The notes under the pieces: model-generated
The model's input: only the letters and a program-made list of their open reading frames with translations
The model's database searches: none
What the model was told of the DNA's origin: nothing
From: an uncultured Halomicronema sp.
Lineage (GTDB): Bacteria; Cyanobacteriota; Cyanobacteriia; Phormidesmidales; Phormidesmidaceae
DNA length: 6,961 nucleotides
Assembly: GCA_937897665.1 (NCBI GenBank)
Contig: CALCPB010000207.1
Span: forward strand, 1-6,961
Direction of reading: 5' to 3'
Part shown: piece after piece, positions 1 to 5,338 of the stretch
Position numbering within the stretch: position 1 is the stretch's first letter
How the letters are laid out: each line of letters starts with the position of its first letter
Made by a program: the position numbers and the translations under genes

Positions 1-27
1 CGTCGTAGTCAGGGTCGAATGGTTCAT
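1..27 (-). CDS. 5' end of an unidentified leftward gene (partial)
   Basis: Only the first nine codons are inside the window; they read MNHSTLTTT on the minus strand and the frame is open to the left edge. The start is well supported: the complement of 31-40 is GGGAGGTGAG, a near-ideal Shine-Dalgarno sequence placed 7 nt before the ATG, and the ATG shares one base with the TGA of the ORF at 27-146 (TGATG), an arrangement typical of translational coupling. Nothing can be said about function from nine codons. Iron-box-like sequences about 220-270 bp upstream hint that the operon may respond to iron, but that is inference. Confidence 0.5.
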
Positions 28-146
28 CAACTCACCTCCCTAATGCGGATGTTGACCGCGACCAAAGACGCACCCAAGGCGGCAGTGGTTTGGCAAGCCC
101 AGCCCAGCGATCGCATCAATGGCGTCCCCAAGAGTCCGTTGGTCAT
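27..146 (-). CDS. 39-residue micro-ORF, first gene of a leftward operon
   Basis: I do not recognise this protein. The ORF has 39 codons: it starts MTNGLLGTPLMRSLGW and ends RIREVS, with a mildly hydrophobic middle (about residues 14-33, ACQTTAALGASLVAV) and basic residues at the C-terminus, so it could be a short membrane-associated peptide. The start is supported by an AAAGGAG ribosome binding site (complement of 152-158) with 5 nt spacing. Its stop TGA overlaps the ATG of the next gene, and its last codons contain the ribosome binding site for that gene. It could be a genuine small protein, a leader peptide whose translation opens the downstream start, or the last relic of a longer gene. 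A GCGATCGC HIP1 site lies inside it (107-114), suggesting resident cyanobacterial DNA. Confidence 0.45.
   Translation of the reverse strand: MTNGLLGTPLMRSLGWACQTTAALGASLVAVNIRIREVS
31..40 (-). promoter_or_regulatory. Ribosome binding site of the edge gene, inside the preceding ORF
   Basis: The minus strand reads GGGAGGTGAG, with the GGAGG core 7 nt upstream of the ATG at 27-25. The site is embedded in the last codons of the 39-residue ORF, so ribosomes finishing that ORF would sit on it. This supports translational coupling. Confidence 0.5.
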
Positions 147-151
147 AGCAG

Positions 152-158
152 CTCCTTT
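152..158 (-). promoter_or_regulatory. Ribosome binding site of the 39-residue ORF
   Basis: The minus strand reads AAAGGAG followed by 5 nt and ATG. This is the main evidence that the short ORF at 27-146 is translated; few other genes in this window have so clear a site. Confidence 0.5.
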
Positions 159-242
159 CAATCAGGACAGATAGATTGCCAAAGCCTGCAGAACAGTCAC
201 CTGGTTCTGAGCCTCAGCACTGGCAAAAAGGACATTCTTAAT

Positions 243-300
243 GACTCAGATTCTCATTAGAATGATTTGAGCATACTCTAGAATCTTTCTCAATAAGCCG
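243..300 (-). promoter_or_regulatory. Candidate FurA-type iron boxes upstream of the leftward operon
   Basis: On the plus strand TTCTCATTA occurs at 251-259 and TTCTCAATAA at 287-296. The second matches the core of the iron-box consensus I recall for cyanobacterial FurA (an AT-rich 18-19-mer centred on TTCTCAATAA). The first lies in an inverted repeat, ATTCT-catt-AGAAT (250-263), extended by CTCA and TGAG. Both are about 100-150 bp upstream of the ATG at 146. The match rests on a short core and on memory of the consensus, so this is a hypothesis. No convincing -10 element could be assigned. Confidence 0.3.
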
Positions 301-766
301 TCTGTTAACTTATATTGAAGATTCAGGTTGACGACGACGCAACAGCCGGTAATTCATTGAGCTCGAACTGCCCAAGGGAGGTGAACTGCTCAGGAAATCC
401 TCTCGATTAGGAGCTTTCAGAGCTTTCCTCTATTAGTTTTCTATGTGCGTTCTTCGATTCCTCTAGAGCCCTAATGAAGTCGGAGATTGTTGAGAAGCTG
501 GTCAAATAGCGTCGCAAAGCTCTAAAGACCGGTTTTATAAATGCTAAAGATTCTCAATAGATTTAGGCCTGATGATATGAAACCTTAGCTAATAGGTCAG
601 GGTGCTAGCCCTGTCGCTACTGCTCTGAAACTCTGGCTTTCAAAGCATGTCAGCAATTCTATCGGCAGCTTTAGAACATCACTGCTAATAGCTGTTGACC
701 AGTTGTAGCGCAGTCCTTGAATCGGACAGCCGGTGCTCTTGACGAGTGCTACCAAAATTTTCATGA
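301..766. other. Long stretch without a convincing gene
   Basis: No reading frame on either strand here has both a start with a ribosome binding site and a recognisable product. A minus-strand ORF of 55 codons exists at 597-764, but it has no ribosome binding site and no known motif. A short inverted repeat CAGGG-tgctag-CCCTG lies at 598-613, and a related GCTAGCC-TGTC string recurs near 1024-1034. The stretch looks like decayed DNA next to the transposase remnant that follows. Confidence 0.4.
547..562. promoter_or_regulatory. Third iron-box-like sequence
   Basis: The plus strand has AAGATTCTCAATAGATT, sharing the TTCTCAATA core with 287-295 and, as AGATTCTCA(A/T)TAGA, most of the sequence at 248-262. 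It lies in a region with no gene on either strand, so its target is unclear. It may be a chance AT-rich match or an element left from a lost gene. Confidence 0.2.
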
Positions 767-1001
767 TCGGGCTCGTGTGGCGATCGCTGGCTTCCTCAAC
801 AGCAGCAAAGGCGTTCGCCCCGAGCAGTTCTCATAGAGTTACTGGTTCCCTTTGGCATCCAGCAGTTCTATTCCGAGCGTTGGGCAGCTTACTTAAGACT
901 CTTCAAGGATGAGCTTATTTATCCATCACCATGAATTTATACGACCGACATAATCGCTTTTCACAGGTCTGAAACGTCGCCATAAGTTTGCTCAGCTAAG
1001 T
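767..1001 (+). pseudogene. Decayed IS1-family (InsB-like) transposase remnant
   Basis: Three short segments in different frames line up in order with the C-terminal half of IS1-type InsB transposases. Frame 1 is open from 767 to 931 and reads ...VLIELLVPFGIQQFYSERW then AAYLRLFKDELIYPS, like the LL-PF-----W--Y---K--L---S pattern of InsB. It stops at TGA 932-934. Frame 2 (931-966) gives NLYDRHNRFSQ, like the IERHN-NLRQ segment. Frame 3 (963-1001) gives TGLKRRHKFAQLS, like HLARLGRKSLSFS. The order is collinear, and two frameshifts plus an internal stop mean no functional enzyme. The N-terminal zinc-finger protein (InsA) and the terminal inverted repeats were not found. The alignment is from memory of the family, so another DDE transposase or chance similarity remains possible. 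Confidence 0.4.
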
Positions 1002-1070
1002 TATAAATACAGCTATACAAAGCGCTAGCCTGTCAAAGTTTTCAAATAAGACAAGACATCCATCAGAACC

Positions 1071-1568
1071 ATGAAGAACGTAGTGATAACAGGTATCCCA
1101 TTTGGGATTTTTATGGGGCTTTTCTTTAGTCTATTCTATGGAACTGGCTTTGGATTAGTCGGTGGTATTGCCAGTGGTCTGCTATTTGGGGTTGCTATTT
1201 CCATATTCACAAGGCTCCAACGAGAAAGAATGGAGGCTAAGGATGCCATCTTTGAAGGAGAACGGGTGCTTTTTCAAGGCCCAGCTAACCATTTCAAGAA
1301 CAGAGAAGGAATAGGGGGGTGGTTGACGCTTACGCCATCTCGCCTAGCCTTCAGATCGCATGGTGCAAATCTACAAAATCAGCCGGTAAATCTGAGTATT
1401 GAAGAAGTTGCTAAAGTTACTCGTGCTCTCACCCTTGGAGTTGTGCCAAACGGACTCCGCATTCAGAAAACGAATGGTCAAGAAGAGTTCTTTGTCGTGT
1501 CCAATCGTCAACAATGGGCAAAGCTAATCGCTAGACAAATCAATCATGGTCCGAGTCAGGAATGGTAG
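1071..1568 (+). CDS. Membrane-anchored protein with a GRAM/PH-like domain
   Basis: The 165-residue protein has two parts. Residues 4-47 are glycine-rich and hydrophobic (ITGIPFGIFMGLFFSLFYG, then FGLVGGIASGLLFGVAISIF) and should form two closely spaced membrane helices. They are followed by a basic charged stretch (RLQRERMEAKD) that would face the cytoplasm. Residues 58-153 have the pattern of GRAM or bacterial PH-like domains: GERVLFQGPANHF, then GGWLTLTPSRLAFRSH, then an I-x-x-V-T-R strand and a final helix around NRQQWAKLI. Such domains usually bind lipids or proteins at membranes; no enzymatic motif is visible. The ATG start is chosen by the frame and the hydrophobic N-terminus, as no strong ribosome binding site precedes it. 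Codon use is AT-richer than in the next genes and no HIP1 site occurs in it. The family call is moderately secure; the biological role is unknown. Confidence 0.75.
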   Translation: MKNVVITGIPFGIFMGLFFSLFYGTGFGLVGGIASGLLFGVAISIFTRLQRERMEAKDAIFEGERVLFQGPANHFKNREGIGGWLTLTPSRLAFRSHGANLQNQPVNLSIEEVAKVTRALTLGVVPNGLRIQKTNGQEEFFVVSNRQQWAKLIARQINHGPSQEW

Positions 1569-1633
1569 CGAAATCAAATGTTATATAAAAATCCAAAGCT
1601 TAGAATAAAAATCAATGGCCGCTGCATCTGACC

Positions 1634-1640
1634 GTTAGGC
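1634..1640 (+). other. GTTAGGC string between two genes (possible but unsupported recombination core site)
   Basis: The sequence CTGACCGTTAGGC in the gap between the GRAM-like gene and the next gene fits the GTTRRRY core of integron attC sites. The required partner RYYYAAC with a foldable stem was not found in the 65 bp upstream, and no matching site follows the other genes. It is recorded because the surrounding genes are short, same-strand and unrelated, as in cassette arrays; a chance match is the more likely explanation. Confidence 0.1.
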
Positions 1641-1675
1641 TTCACCCGCTTACAAACAACAGTGCTCAACAGAAC

Positions 1676-2305
1676 ATGCCCCTGATTGAATTAGATTTGC
1701 CCACCCCCAAGTCACTGCGAGGCGGGTGGGCGGCAATGGCAGCAGTCCTCGCTGCCCGAGGATGGGACGGTGATGTCTACGCTACCCCCAACCAATGGCT
1801 ATATCACGATGGCGGTGGCAACTGGGCTGGTCTGCGTTTTCAAGATCAGAACAGAGCGGTGCTGTTAGGCCACGACCATGAATACTCAGACACCTATTTT
1901 GGTGAAGCCGCCAGGTATTTTGAGAAGGAAGAAACTGACCTGCTGGCCGACGCCCCTGACTGGTGGAGTCGAGAGTTAGACCCGCCCCCCTTGGGTGAAT
2001 GGATTAGCTTTATCTATGGTTGGGATGGTCATCGCTGGCAGCGAGTCGCCTACGATCAGCACGACGGCTTTGAGCAGGTTGGTTTGCTCAGAGCCTGCAG
2101 TGTCGGCAGCACCGAATTATTGAGCCAGTTTGTGGTGGATGCTCCCGGTCTCAAAGGAGAACCGCCTGACCCTAGGGCCCTCTCTGCACTGGTGACTGCT
2201 GATGGCGATGTGACAGACACCATACTGAAGGCCGTAGTCCCCGGCTGGGACATTGCGGCTGGCGTTGCGGCAGCCCGCAAATTCCTTGAGGCTGGCGTTG
2301 CCTAA
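1676..2305 (+). CDS. Conserved hypothetical protein, actinobacterial-like
   Basis: The function of this 209-residue soluble protein is not known to me. It is rich in tryptophan and acidic residues, with no signal peptide or membrane segment. Distinctive blocks are SLRGGWAAMAAVLAARGWDG (residues 14-33), YHDGGGNWAGLRF (43-55), LLGHDHEYSDTYF (63-75), APDWW (93-97) and VVPGWDIAAGVAAARKFLE near the C-terminus. This set of blocks resembles hypothetical proteins that I associate with Streptomyces and relatives rather than with cyanobacteria, which would fit horizontal transfer; that is recollection, not a search. The HDHE string could bind a metal, but no known catalytic signature is present. The start ATG has no clear ribosome binding site, but the PTPKSLRGGW block follows closely, so translation must begin near here. 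Base composition is more GC-rich than the gene before it. Confidence 0.8.
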   Translation: MPLIELDLPTPKSLRGGWAAMAAVLAARGWDGDVYATPNQWLYHDGGGNWAGLRFQDQNRAVLLGHDHEYSDTYFGEAARYFEKEETDLLADAPDWWSRELDPPPLGEWISFIYGWDGHRWQRVAYDQHDGFEQVGLLRACSVGSTELLSQFVVDAPGLKGEPPDPRALSALVTADGDVTDTILKAVVPGWDIAAGVAAARKFLEAGVA

Positions 2306-2316
2306 TCCCTCACAGT

Positions 2317-2360
2317 AGAGGACACGGGTGCTCGTGCGATGGGTGGCCTCTCATATTTTT
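2317..2360 (+). terminator. Possible intrinsic terminator after the 209-residue gene
   Basis: AGAGG (2317-2321) can pair with CCTCT (2347-2351), with CACG/CGTG pairing inside the loop, and a run of five T follows at 2356-2360, 12 bp past the stop codon region. The outer stem is short and the T-run is 4 nt away from it, so strength is uncertain. Confidence 0.35.
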
Positions 2361-2426
2361 GCCGCGCCCCCTCAGCGCCAAAACATTTTGCTGCTACGAG
2401 TCTCATAACTTGCAGGGTGAAATCGG

Positions 2427-2936
2427 GTGAAAGTAATTAGGCAAGTCGAATCCTTAACTGCTCAAGAAAAGCAGCAGCTTTTTGGTTGGGCGGAGAATAT
2501 TTTTGGCGTAGACACACTCCACTTGAGTTGGAGACCGAAAGACTTGCATTTCCTGTTCGATTCAGATGGCGAGGCCCTCAGTCATGTCGGTATTCTCAAA
2601 CATGAGGTCACTGTCAATGGCGAGGCGATCACCGTCGGCGGCATTGGCGGCGTTGTAACCGTACCGGCAGCACAGAAGCAAGGTCTGGCACGTCAGCTCA
2701 TGCAGCATACGGCAATTTTTTTGGCGCGCGAATGGCAAGTGGCCGCTGGGCTACTCTTTTGTCTGCCAGCAATGGTGGCGTACTACGAAGCGCTGGGGTG
2801 GCAGAGAGTAGAAAATCCCGTGCTGATCGAACAGCCGACGGGAGCGATTCCTGCGCCTCTGCCCGTCATGATGTTGCCGCTTGGTCGAGAGGAGTGGCTT
2901 GATGGAAGCATTGAGCTTCGCAGTCTACCTTGGTGA
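2427..2936 (+). CDS. GNAT-family N-acetyltransferase with an AAC(2')-I-like layout
   Basis: This 169-residue protein should transfer an acetyl group from acetyl-CoA to an amine. The acetyl-CoA binding motif A is clear: VGGIGGVVTVPAAQKQGLAR (residues 70-89), with the pyrophosphate-binding Q-K-Q-G-L-A at 83-88. A YYEALGW segment (119-125) matches motif B, in which a tyrosine often acts as general acid. The order of elements, an early WRPKDLHFLF block, a 'VNGEAITVGGIGGV' strand pair, and a C-terminal segment ending I-E-L-R-x-L-P-W, is reminiscent of aminoglycoside 2'-N-acetyltransferases (AAC(2')-I), but overall identity to them is low and the true substrate is unknown; resistance should not be assumed. 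The start is GTG, preceded by AGGGTGA with 6 nt spacing (2414-2420). The gene stands alone, 121 bp after its neighbour. Confidence 0.82.
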   Translation: MKVIRQVESLTAQEKQQLFGWAENIFGVDTLHLSWRPKDLHFLFDSDGEALSHVGILKHEVTVNGEAITVGGIGGVVTVPAAQKQGLARQLMQHTAIFLAREWQVAAGLLFCLPAMVAYYEALGWQRVENPVLIEQPTGAIPAPLPVMMLPLGREEWLDGSIELRSLPW

Positions 2937-3268
2937 AGAAAACCTAGAAGACTTGCAGTCGAGGGCCGTATGACGACGCCATGTCTCCAACTATTGAGGG
3001 ATTATCGATCAATTTTCAAGCGCATCACAGCAGGTCATGGCAAGAGTCAACTGGCGTTTGGCATAGTGTTATCGAGGTGGTGAGCGCAAAAGGGTGAGTC
3101 GTTGGCAAGTCGCTACAGGTTGGCTCGCGCCAGATTTTCAATGAATACGATCGCACTTCTAGTTGCCGATGAATCGGCTGCTCAATTTGCAGAGACCTGA
3201 GCATCAATTCTGTAGTACGTTGTAGCATATGCCTGAAGCTGGCAGAATTGACTGGAGTTCATCTGGAA
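2937..3268. other. Intergenic stretch without a convincing gene
   Basis: About 330 bp separate the two acetyltransferase genes. The plus strand holds only short ORFs (37 codons from ATG 2970, 19 codons from ATG 3141). The minus-strand frame 3025-3228 is low-complexity in start signals and resembles no protein. No T-run terminator is evident after 2936; the only nearby hairpin is a 4-bp GACT-tgc-AGTC (2951-2961). The stretch may be degraded coding DNA. Confidence 0.4.
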
Positions 3269-3748
3269 ATGCGCCTTGAACCCTACGCCCTTGGCCATCT
3301 TGAGGCAATTGTTCGACTTTCGCTGCGGGCCTGGACTCCCGTCTTTGATGCGATGCAGAAAACGATGAACGCCGACGTGTATCAGGCGTTCTATCCCGAT
3401 CATTGGCGGGTGAGCCAGCAGGCCGCTGTCGAGGAGGTCTGTGCTGCAGTCGATACCCACGTCTGGGTGGCGATCGCCGCTGATGCCACAGTGGGGTTCA
3501 TCGCGGTGAAACTACATTCAGAAGACAGCATGGGAGAAGTCTATATGGTCGCGGTCGATCCAGACTTTCAAGGTCAGGGCATTGGTACTGCGCTGCTAGA
3601 GTTTGCCCTCAATTGGATGAAAGATGCTGGGATGGCGATCGCGATGGTTGAGACTGGCGGAGATCGCGGTCATGCCCCGGCCCGCCAAACCTATGAAAAA
3701 GTCGGTTTCGAGGTGTGGCCAGTCGCTAGATACTTCAAGCCGCTCTGA
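3269..3748 (+). CDS. GNAT-family N-acetyltransferase
   Basis: This 159-residue enzyme belongs to the GNAT superfamily and should acetylate an amine using acetyl-CoA; the substrate cannot be read from sequence. Motif A is complete: MVAVDPDFQGQGIGTALLEF (residues 93-112), with Q-G-Q-G-I-G at 101-106. Motif B follows as VETGGDRGHAPARQTYEKVG (127-146), with Tyr142 in the usual general-acid position; the GGDxGHAPAR string is characteristic of a common subfamily. The N-terminus MRLEPYALGHLEAIVRLSLR has the form typical of the family, and TGGAG lies 11 nt upstream, so ATG 3269 is preferred. A longer version starting with TTG at 3248 would add seven residues. Two HIP1 sites (3470, 3635) sit in the coding region, unlike the three genes to its left, which suggests it is resident DNA. 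Confidence 0.85.
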   Translation: MRLEPYALGHLEAIVRLSLRAWTPVFDAMQKTMNADVYQAFYPDHWRVSQQAAVEEVCAAVDTHVWVAIAADATVGFIAVKLHSEDSMGEVYMVAVDPDFQGQGIGTALLEFALNWMKDAGMAIAMVETGGDRGHAPARQTYEKVGFEVWPVARYFKPL

Positions 3749-3764
3749 ATTCAAAGGCCGGTCT

Positions 3765-3785
3765 CTAGGACTGCCGCGATCCTAG
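3765..3785. terminator. Short hairpin after the second acetyltransferase
   Basis: CTAGGA (3765-3770) and TCCTAG (3780-3785) form a perfect 6-bp stem with a 9-nt loop, 16 bp past the stop codon. No T-run follows, so it would be a weak or factor-assisted terminator at best. Confidence 0.2.
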
Positions 3786-3854
3786 CCATCCGTAATCAAA
3801 ACCAAGATTTTGTAGGATGAACCTATCAACCCTTGAGAACACCAGTAAGAGCCT

Positions 3855-4052
3855 ATGAATACGCAGCTGTGGTTTGGAATCAAGGGCATTACTATCGAGA
3901 TCTCGTTAAACGCGGTCGCGCTGCTTGCTTCTGCTGCTAATCCGTCGACTGCTCTGTTTTTCTCAACCGGTTGGTGGGGCGTTTGGTTCCCCATCTACTT
4001 AGTGTGGTTTATCTTTGCCGTGACCGGGTTGGGCATAAAGCTGTCACCTTAA
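3855..4052 (+). CDS. Small two-helix membrane protein, unidentified
   Basis: A 65-codon ORF starts with ATG after a weak TAAGAG site. The protein has two hydrophobic stretches: residues about 11-29 (GITIEISLNAVALLASAAN) and 41-60 (WWGVWFPIYLVWFIFAVTGL), joined by a loop NPSTALFFSTG with a tryptophan pair. The C-terminus GIKLSP is short and basic. No family comes to mind. The tryptophan- and tyrosine-rich second helix and the clean open frame look like a real small membrane protein rather than noise, but there is no operon partner to support it: the preceding gene ends 106 bp away and the next gene is on the opposite strand. An opposing 70-codon frame (3782-3994) is less protein-like. Confidence 0.5.
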   Translation: MNTQLWFGIKGITIEISLNAVALLASAANPSTALFFSTGWWGVWFPIYLVWFIFAVTGLGIKLSP

Positions 4053-4156
4053 GGGTTGCTCGGAAGCTCATGGTTAAGTTGACGCCAACTGCCGAACAGT
4101 CATGAGTAATGGCAGTCACGCTTGACCCATGGAATTTAAGCGCACTTCATCAAAAT

Positions 4157-4201
4157 CGCCCGCAGGTTGCTACGTCAGAAAGTCATAGCAGCCTGCGGGC
4201 G
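4157..4201 (-). terminator. Strong stem-loop terminator of the histidine phosphatase gene
   Basis: CGCCCGCAGG-TT-GCTA (4157-4172) pairs with TAGC-AG-CCTGCGGGCG (4186-4201): 16 pairs with a single G-T wobble and a 13-nt loop. It starts 18 bp past the phosphatase stop codon. On the minus strand the stem is followed directly by ATTTTG, a short T-run. Position, stem strength and direction fit an intrinsic terminator for the leftward gene; the plus-strand side lacks a T-run. Confidence 0.65.
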
Positions 4202-4219
4202 CTCATAGTGAATCTGGAT

Positions 4220-5032
4220 TTAGTCAGGAATCAGAGCCCAATCGACTGGCATCATACTCGCCACCAAATCAAATCCCCCATCACCATCTGGCTTGACAAC
4301 ATAAGCCACACCCTGGGGTTCTGGATAGATGCCCGTGGCAGACTCAAAAACGTCATCGTGACCCACCAAGATAGTATTCGTCCCCGCTGGCGGCACTGCC
4401 GTCAAGAACGGCATGACGGCATCTCGCATCTGAGCGAACTGCTCGTCAGTATATTCTTCGGCAGGATAAAAGTTGAGAGCAGGGCTTTTCTCATACTCGC
4501 CAAAAGCCAAAAAGGCGGTTTGCCAAGCCCGACAATATTGACTGGAAATGACTTGATCAATGGGAATATCTAAGTCCTCAAAGGCTGCACCAATCACTCT
4601 GGCTTGTCGCCAGCCATATTCACTCAGCGTGCGCTGGGTTGAACAATCATTCAGGACAATGTTGGGATCGGCCTGGTCGGCATAGTCACTTTCAGTCCGA
4701 GCATGCCGAAAGTAGATGACGTATCCCCCTTGCCGCAGTTCGTCGCGCAAAGCGGTGCTCTCCAGCTGGCTGACAAATTCACCGGAGTAAGCGCCAGCTT
4801 CGCCGCCTTCACCACCTTCGCCACCTTCGCCGCCTTCACCACCTTCGCCGCCTTCACCGCCTTCGCCGCCTTCGCCGCCTTCGCCGCCTTGAGTAATCAA
4901 CGTCTCTAAAGCGACGTCTGCGGCTTCAGGGGACGTAGTTTCTACTAGGTCGGCAGCGATCGCGCCATGGGCCCCAAGGGCCAAACATACAGTTGTCAAA
5001 AAAAGCTCTGTAGACTTAAGTTGATGAGCCAT
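4220..5032 (-). CDS. Secreted histidine phosphatase family protein with a Gly-Gly-Glu repeat linker
   Basis: The 270-residue precursor has three parts. Residues 1-26 are a signal peptide (hydrophobic LFLTTVCLALGAHGAIA, cleavage after AIA), so the enzyme acts in the periplasm or outside. Residues 49-78 are ten perfect GGE repeats, highly acidic and presumably disordered. Residues 85-270 are a histidine phosphatase (phosphoglycerate-mutase-like) domain: the phospho-accepting histidine is in YFRHARTE (Arg109-His110), the second arginine is in SSQYCRAWQTA, and the second histidine is in ILVGHDDVFE (His225). The usual RHG is RHA here, which is common in this branch. The family removes phosphate from small molecules or proteins through a phosphohistidine intermediate; the substrate is unknown. 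The ATG start gives a proper signal peptide although no strong ribosome binding site precedes it. The gene is monocistronic, divergent from the methyltransferase gene, and ends at a strong terminator. Confidence 0.88.
   Translation of the reverse strand: MAHQLKSTELFLTTVCLALGAHGAIAADLVETTSPEAADVALETLITQGGEGGEGGEGGEGGEGGEGGEGGEGGEGGEAGAYSGEFVSQLESTALRDELRQGGYVIYFRHARTESDYADQADPNIVLNDCSTQRTLSEYGWRQARVIGAAFEDLDIPIDQVISSQYCRAWQTAFLAFGEYEKSPALNFYPAEEYTDEQFAQMRDAVMPFLTAVPPAGTNTILVGHDDVFESATGIYPEPQGVAYVVKPDGDGGFDLVASMMPVDWALIPD
4799..4888 (-). repeat. Ten tandem 9-bp units encoding Gly-Gly-Glu
   Basis: On the plus strand the unit is TTC(G/A)CC(G/A)CC repeated ten times without interruption; on the coding strand it is GGYGGYGAA. 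Variation is confined to third codon positions (GGC or GGT), so all ten units encode the same tripeptide. The tract is in frame, and gains or losses of units would keep the protein intact. It also creates long spurious open frames on the opposite strand. Confidence 0.95.
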
Positions 5033-5338
5033 CTTAATTGGGAGTTGTTTGCAATAAGAAAATCAGTATAGACATTACTGTGGTGCGAGAGCAGTTGTCA
5101 ATAAAGGATCAGATTTTTTACAGATATGATCGGCGGTTAAATGGATGGCAGCACCATAGAAATAGATAGGATTAACTTCTGAATAGTCTTCTAGACGAAG
5201 CCAAGTCCCTAGGATTTCTCCAACATTAATTAGTCTGAATGATCTAGTCGTAAAGCCTCAGCTGAAATTAGATTGCATTAACTAGGTCATATATTCTTCG
5301 CCCTATTCATGACAAAGTGAGGCTTCAAGAGAGAAACG
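5033..5338. other. Divergent intergenic region between phosphatase and methyltransferase genes
   Basis: These 306 bp are AT-rich and hold no gene. They must carry the promoters of two divergent genes. A candidate leftward promoter is given separately; for the rightward gene no convincing -35/-10 pair was found. No strong inverted repeat is visible. Confidence 0.5.
5072..5101 (-). promoter_or_regulatory. Candidate promoter of the phosphatase gene
   Basis: The minus strand reads TTGACA (5101-5096), a perfect -35 hexamer, then 18 nt and TAATGT (5077-5072) as a weak -10. A better -10, TATACT (5070-5065), is too far from the TTGACA (25 nt). The site is about 40 bp upstream of the ATG at 5032. Confidence 0.3.

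Noticed and set aside
162..245. Minus-strand frame ending in ALAIYLS before the 39-codon ORF
   Set aside because: It is 27 codons long with no ATG, and the only in-frame GTG is mid-way without a ribosome binding site; it also runs into the iron-box-like repeat.
597..764. Minus-strand ORF of 55 codons starting MKILVALVKSTG
   Set aside because: No ribosome binding site, no recognisable motif, and it lies in a region that otherwise looks decayed; the frame opens just upstream without a start.
1569..3268. Integron-type gene cassette array
   Set aside because: The short same-strand unrelated genes and a GTTAGGC string at 1634 suggested it, but no RYYYAAC partner or foldable attC site was found there or after the other genes, and no integrase is present.
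3025..3460. Minus-strand open frames of 67 and 92 codons
   Set aside because: The second is antisense to the clear acetyltransferase gene, and the first has neither start signal nor protein-like composition.
4109..4573. Plus-strand open frame of 154 codons
   Set aside because: It lies almost wholly antisense to the histidine phosphatase domain, whose motifs are clear, and it runs through the terminator stem; its translation shows no family features.
4651..4909. Open frames on both strands rich in Ala/Phe/Thr or Lys/Val/Ala
   Set aside because: They are by-products of the 9-bp tandem repeat, which stays open in several frames.
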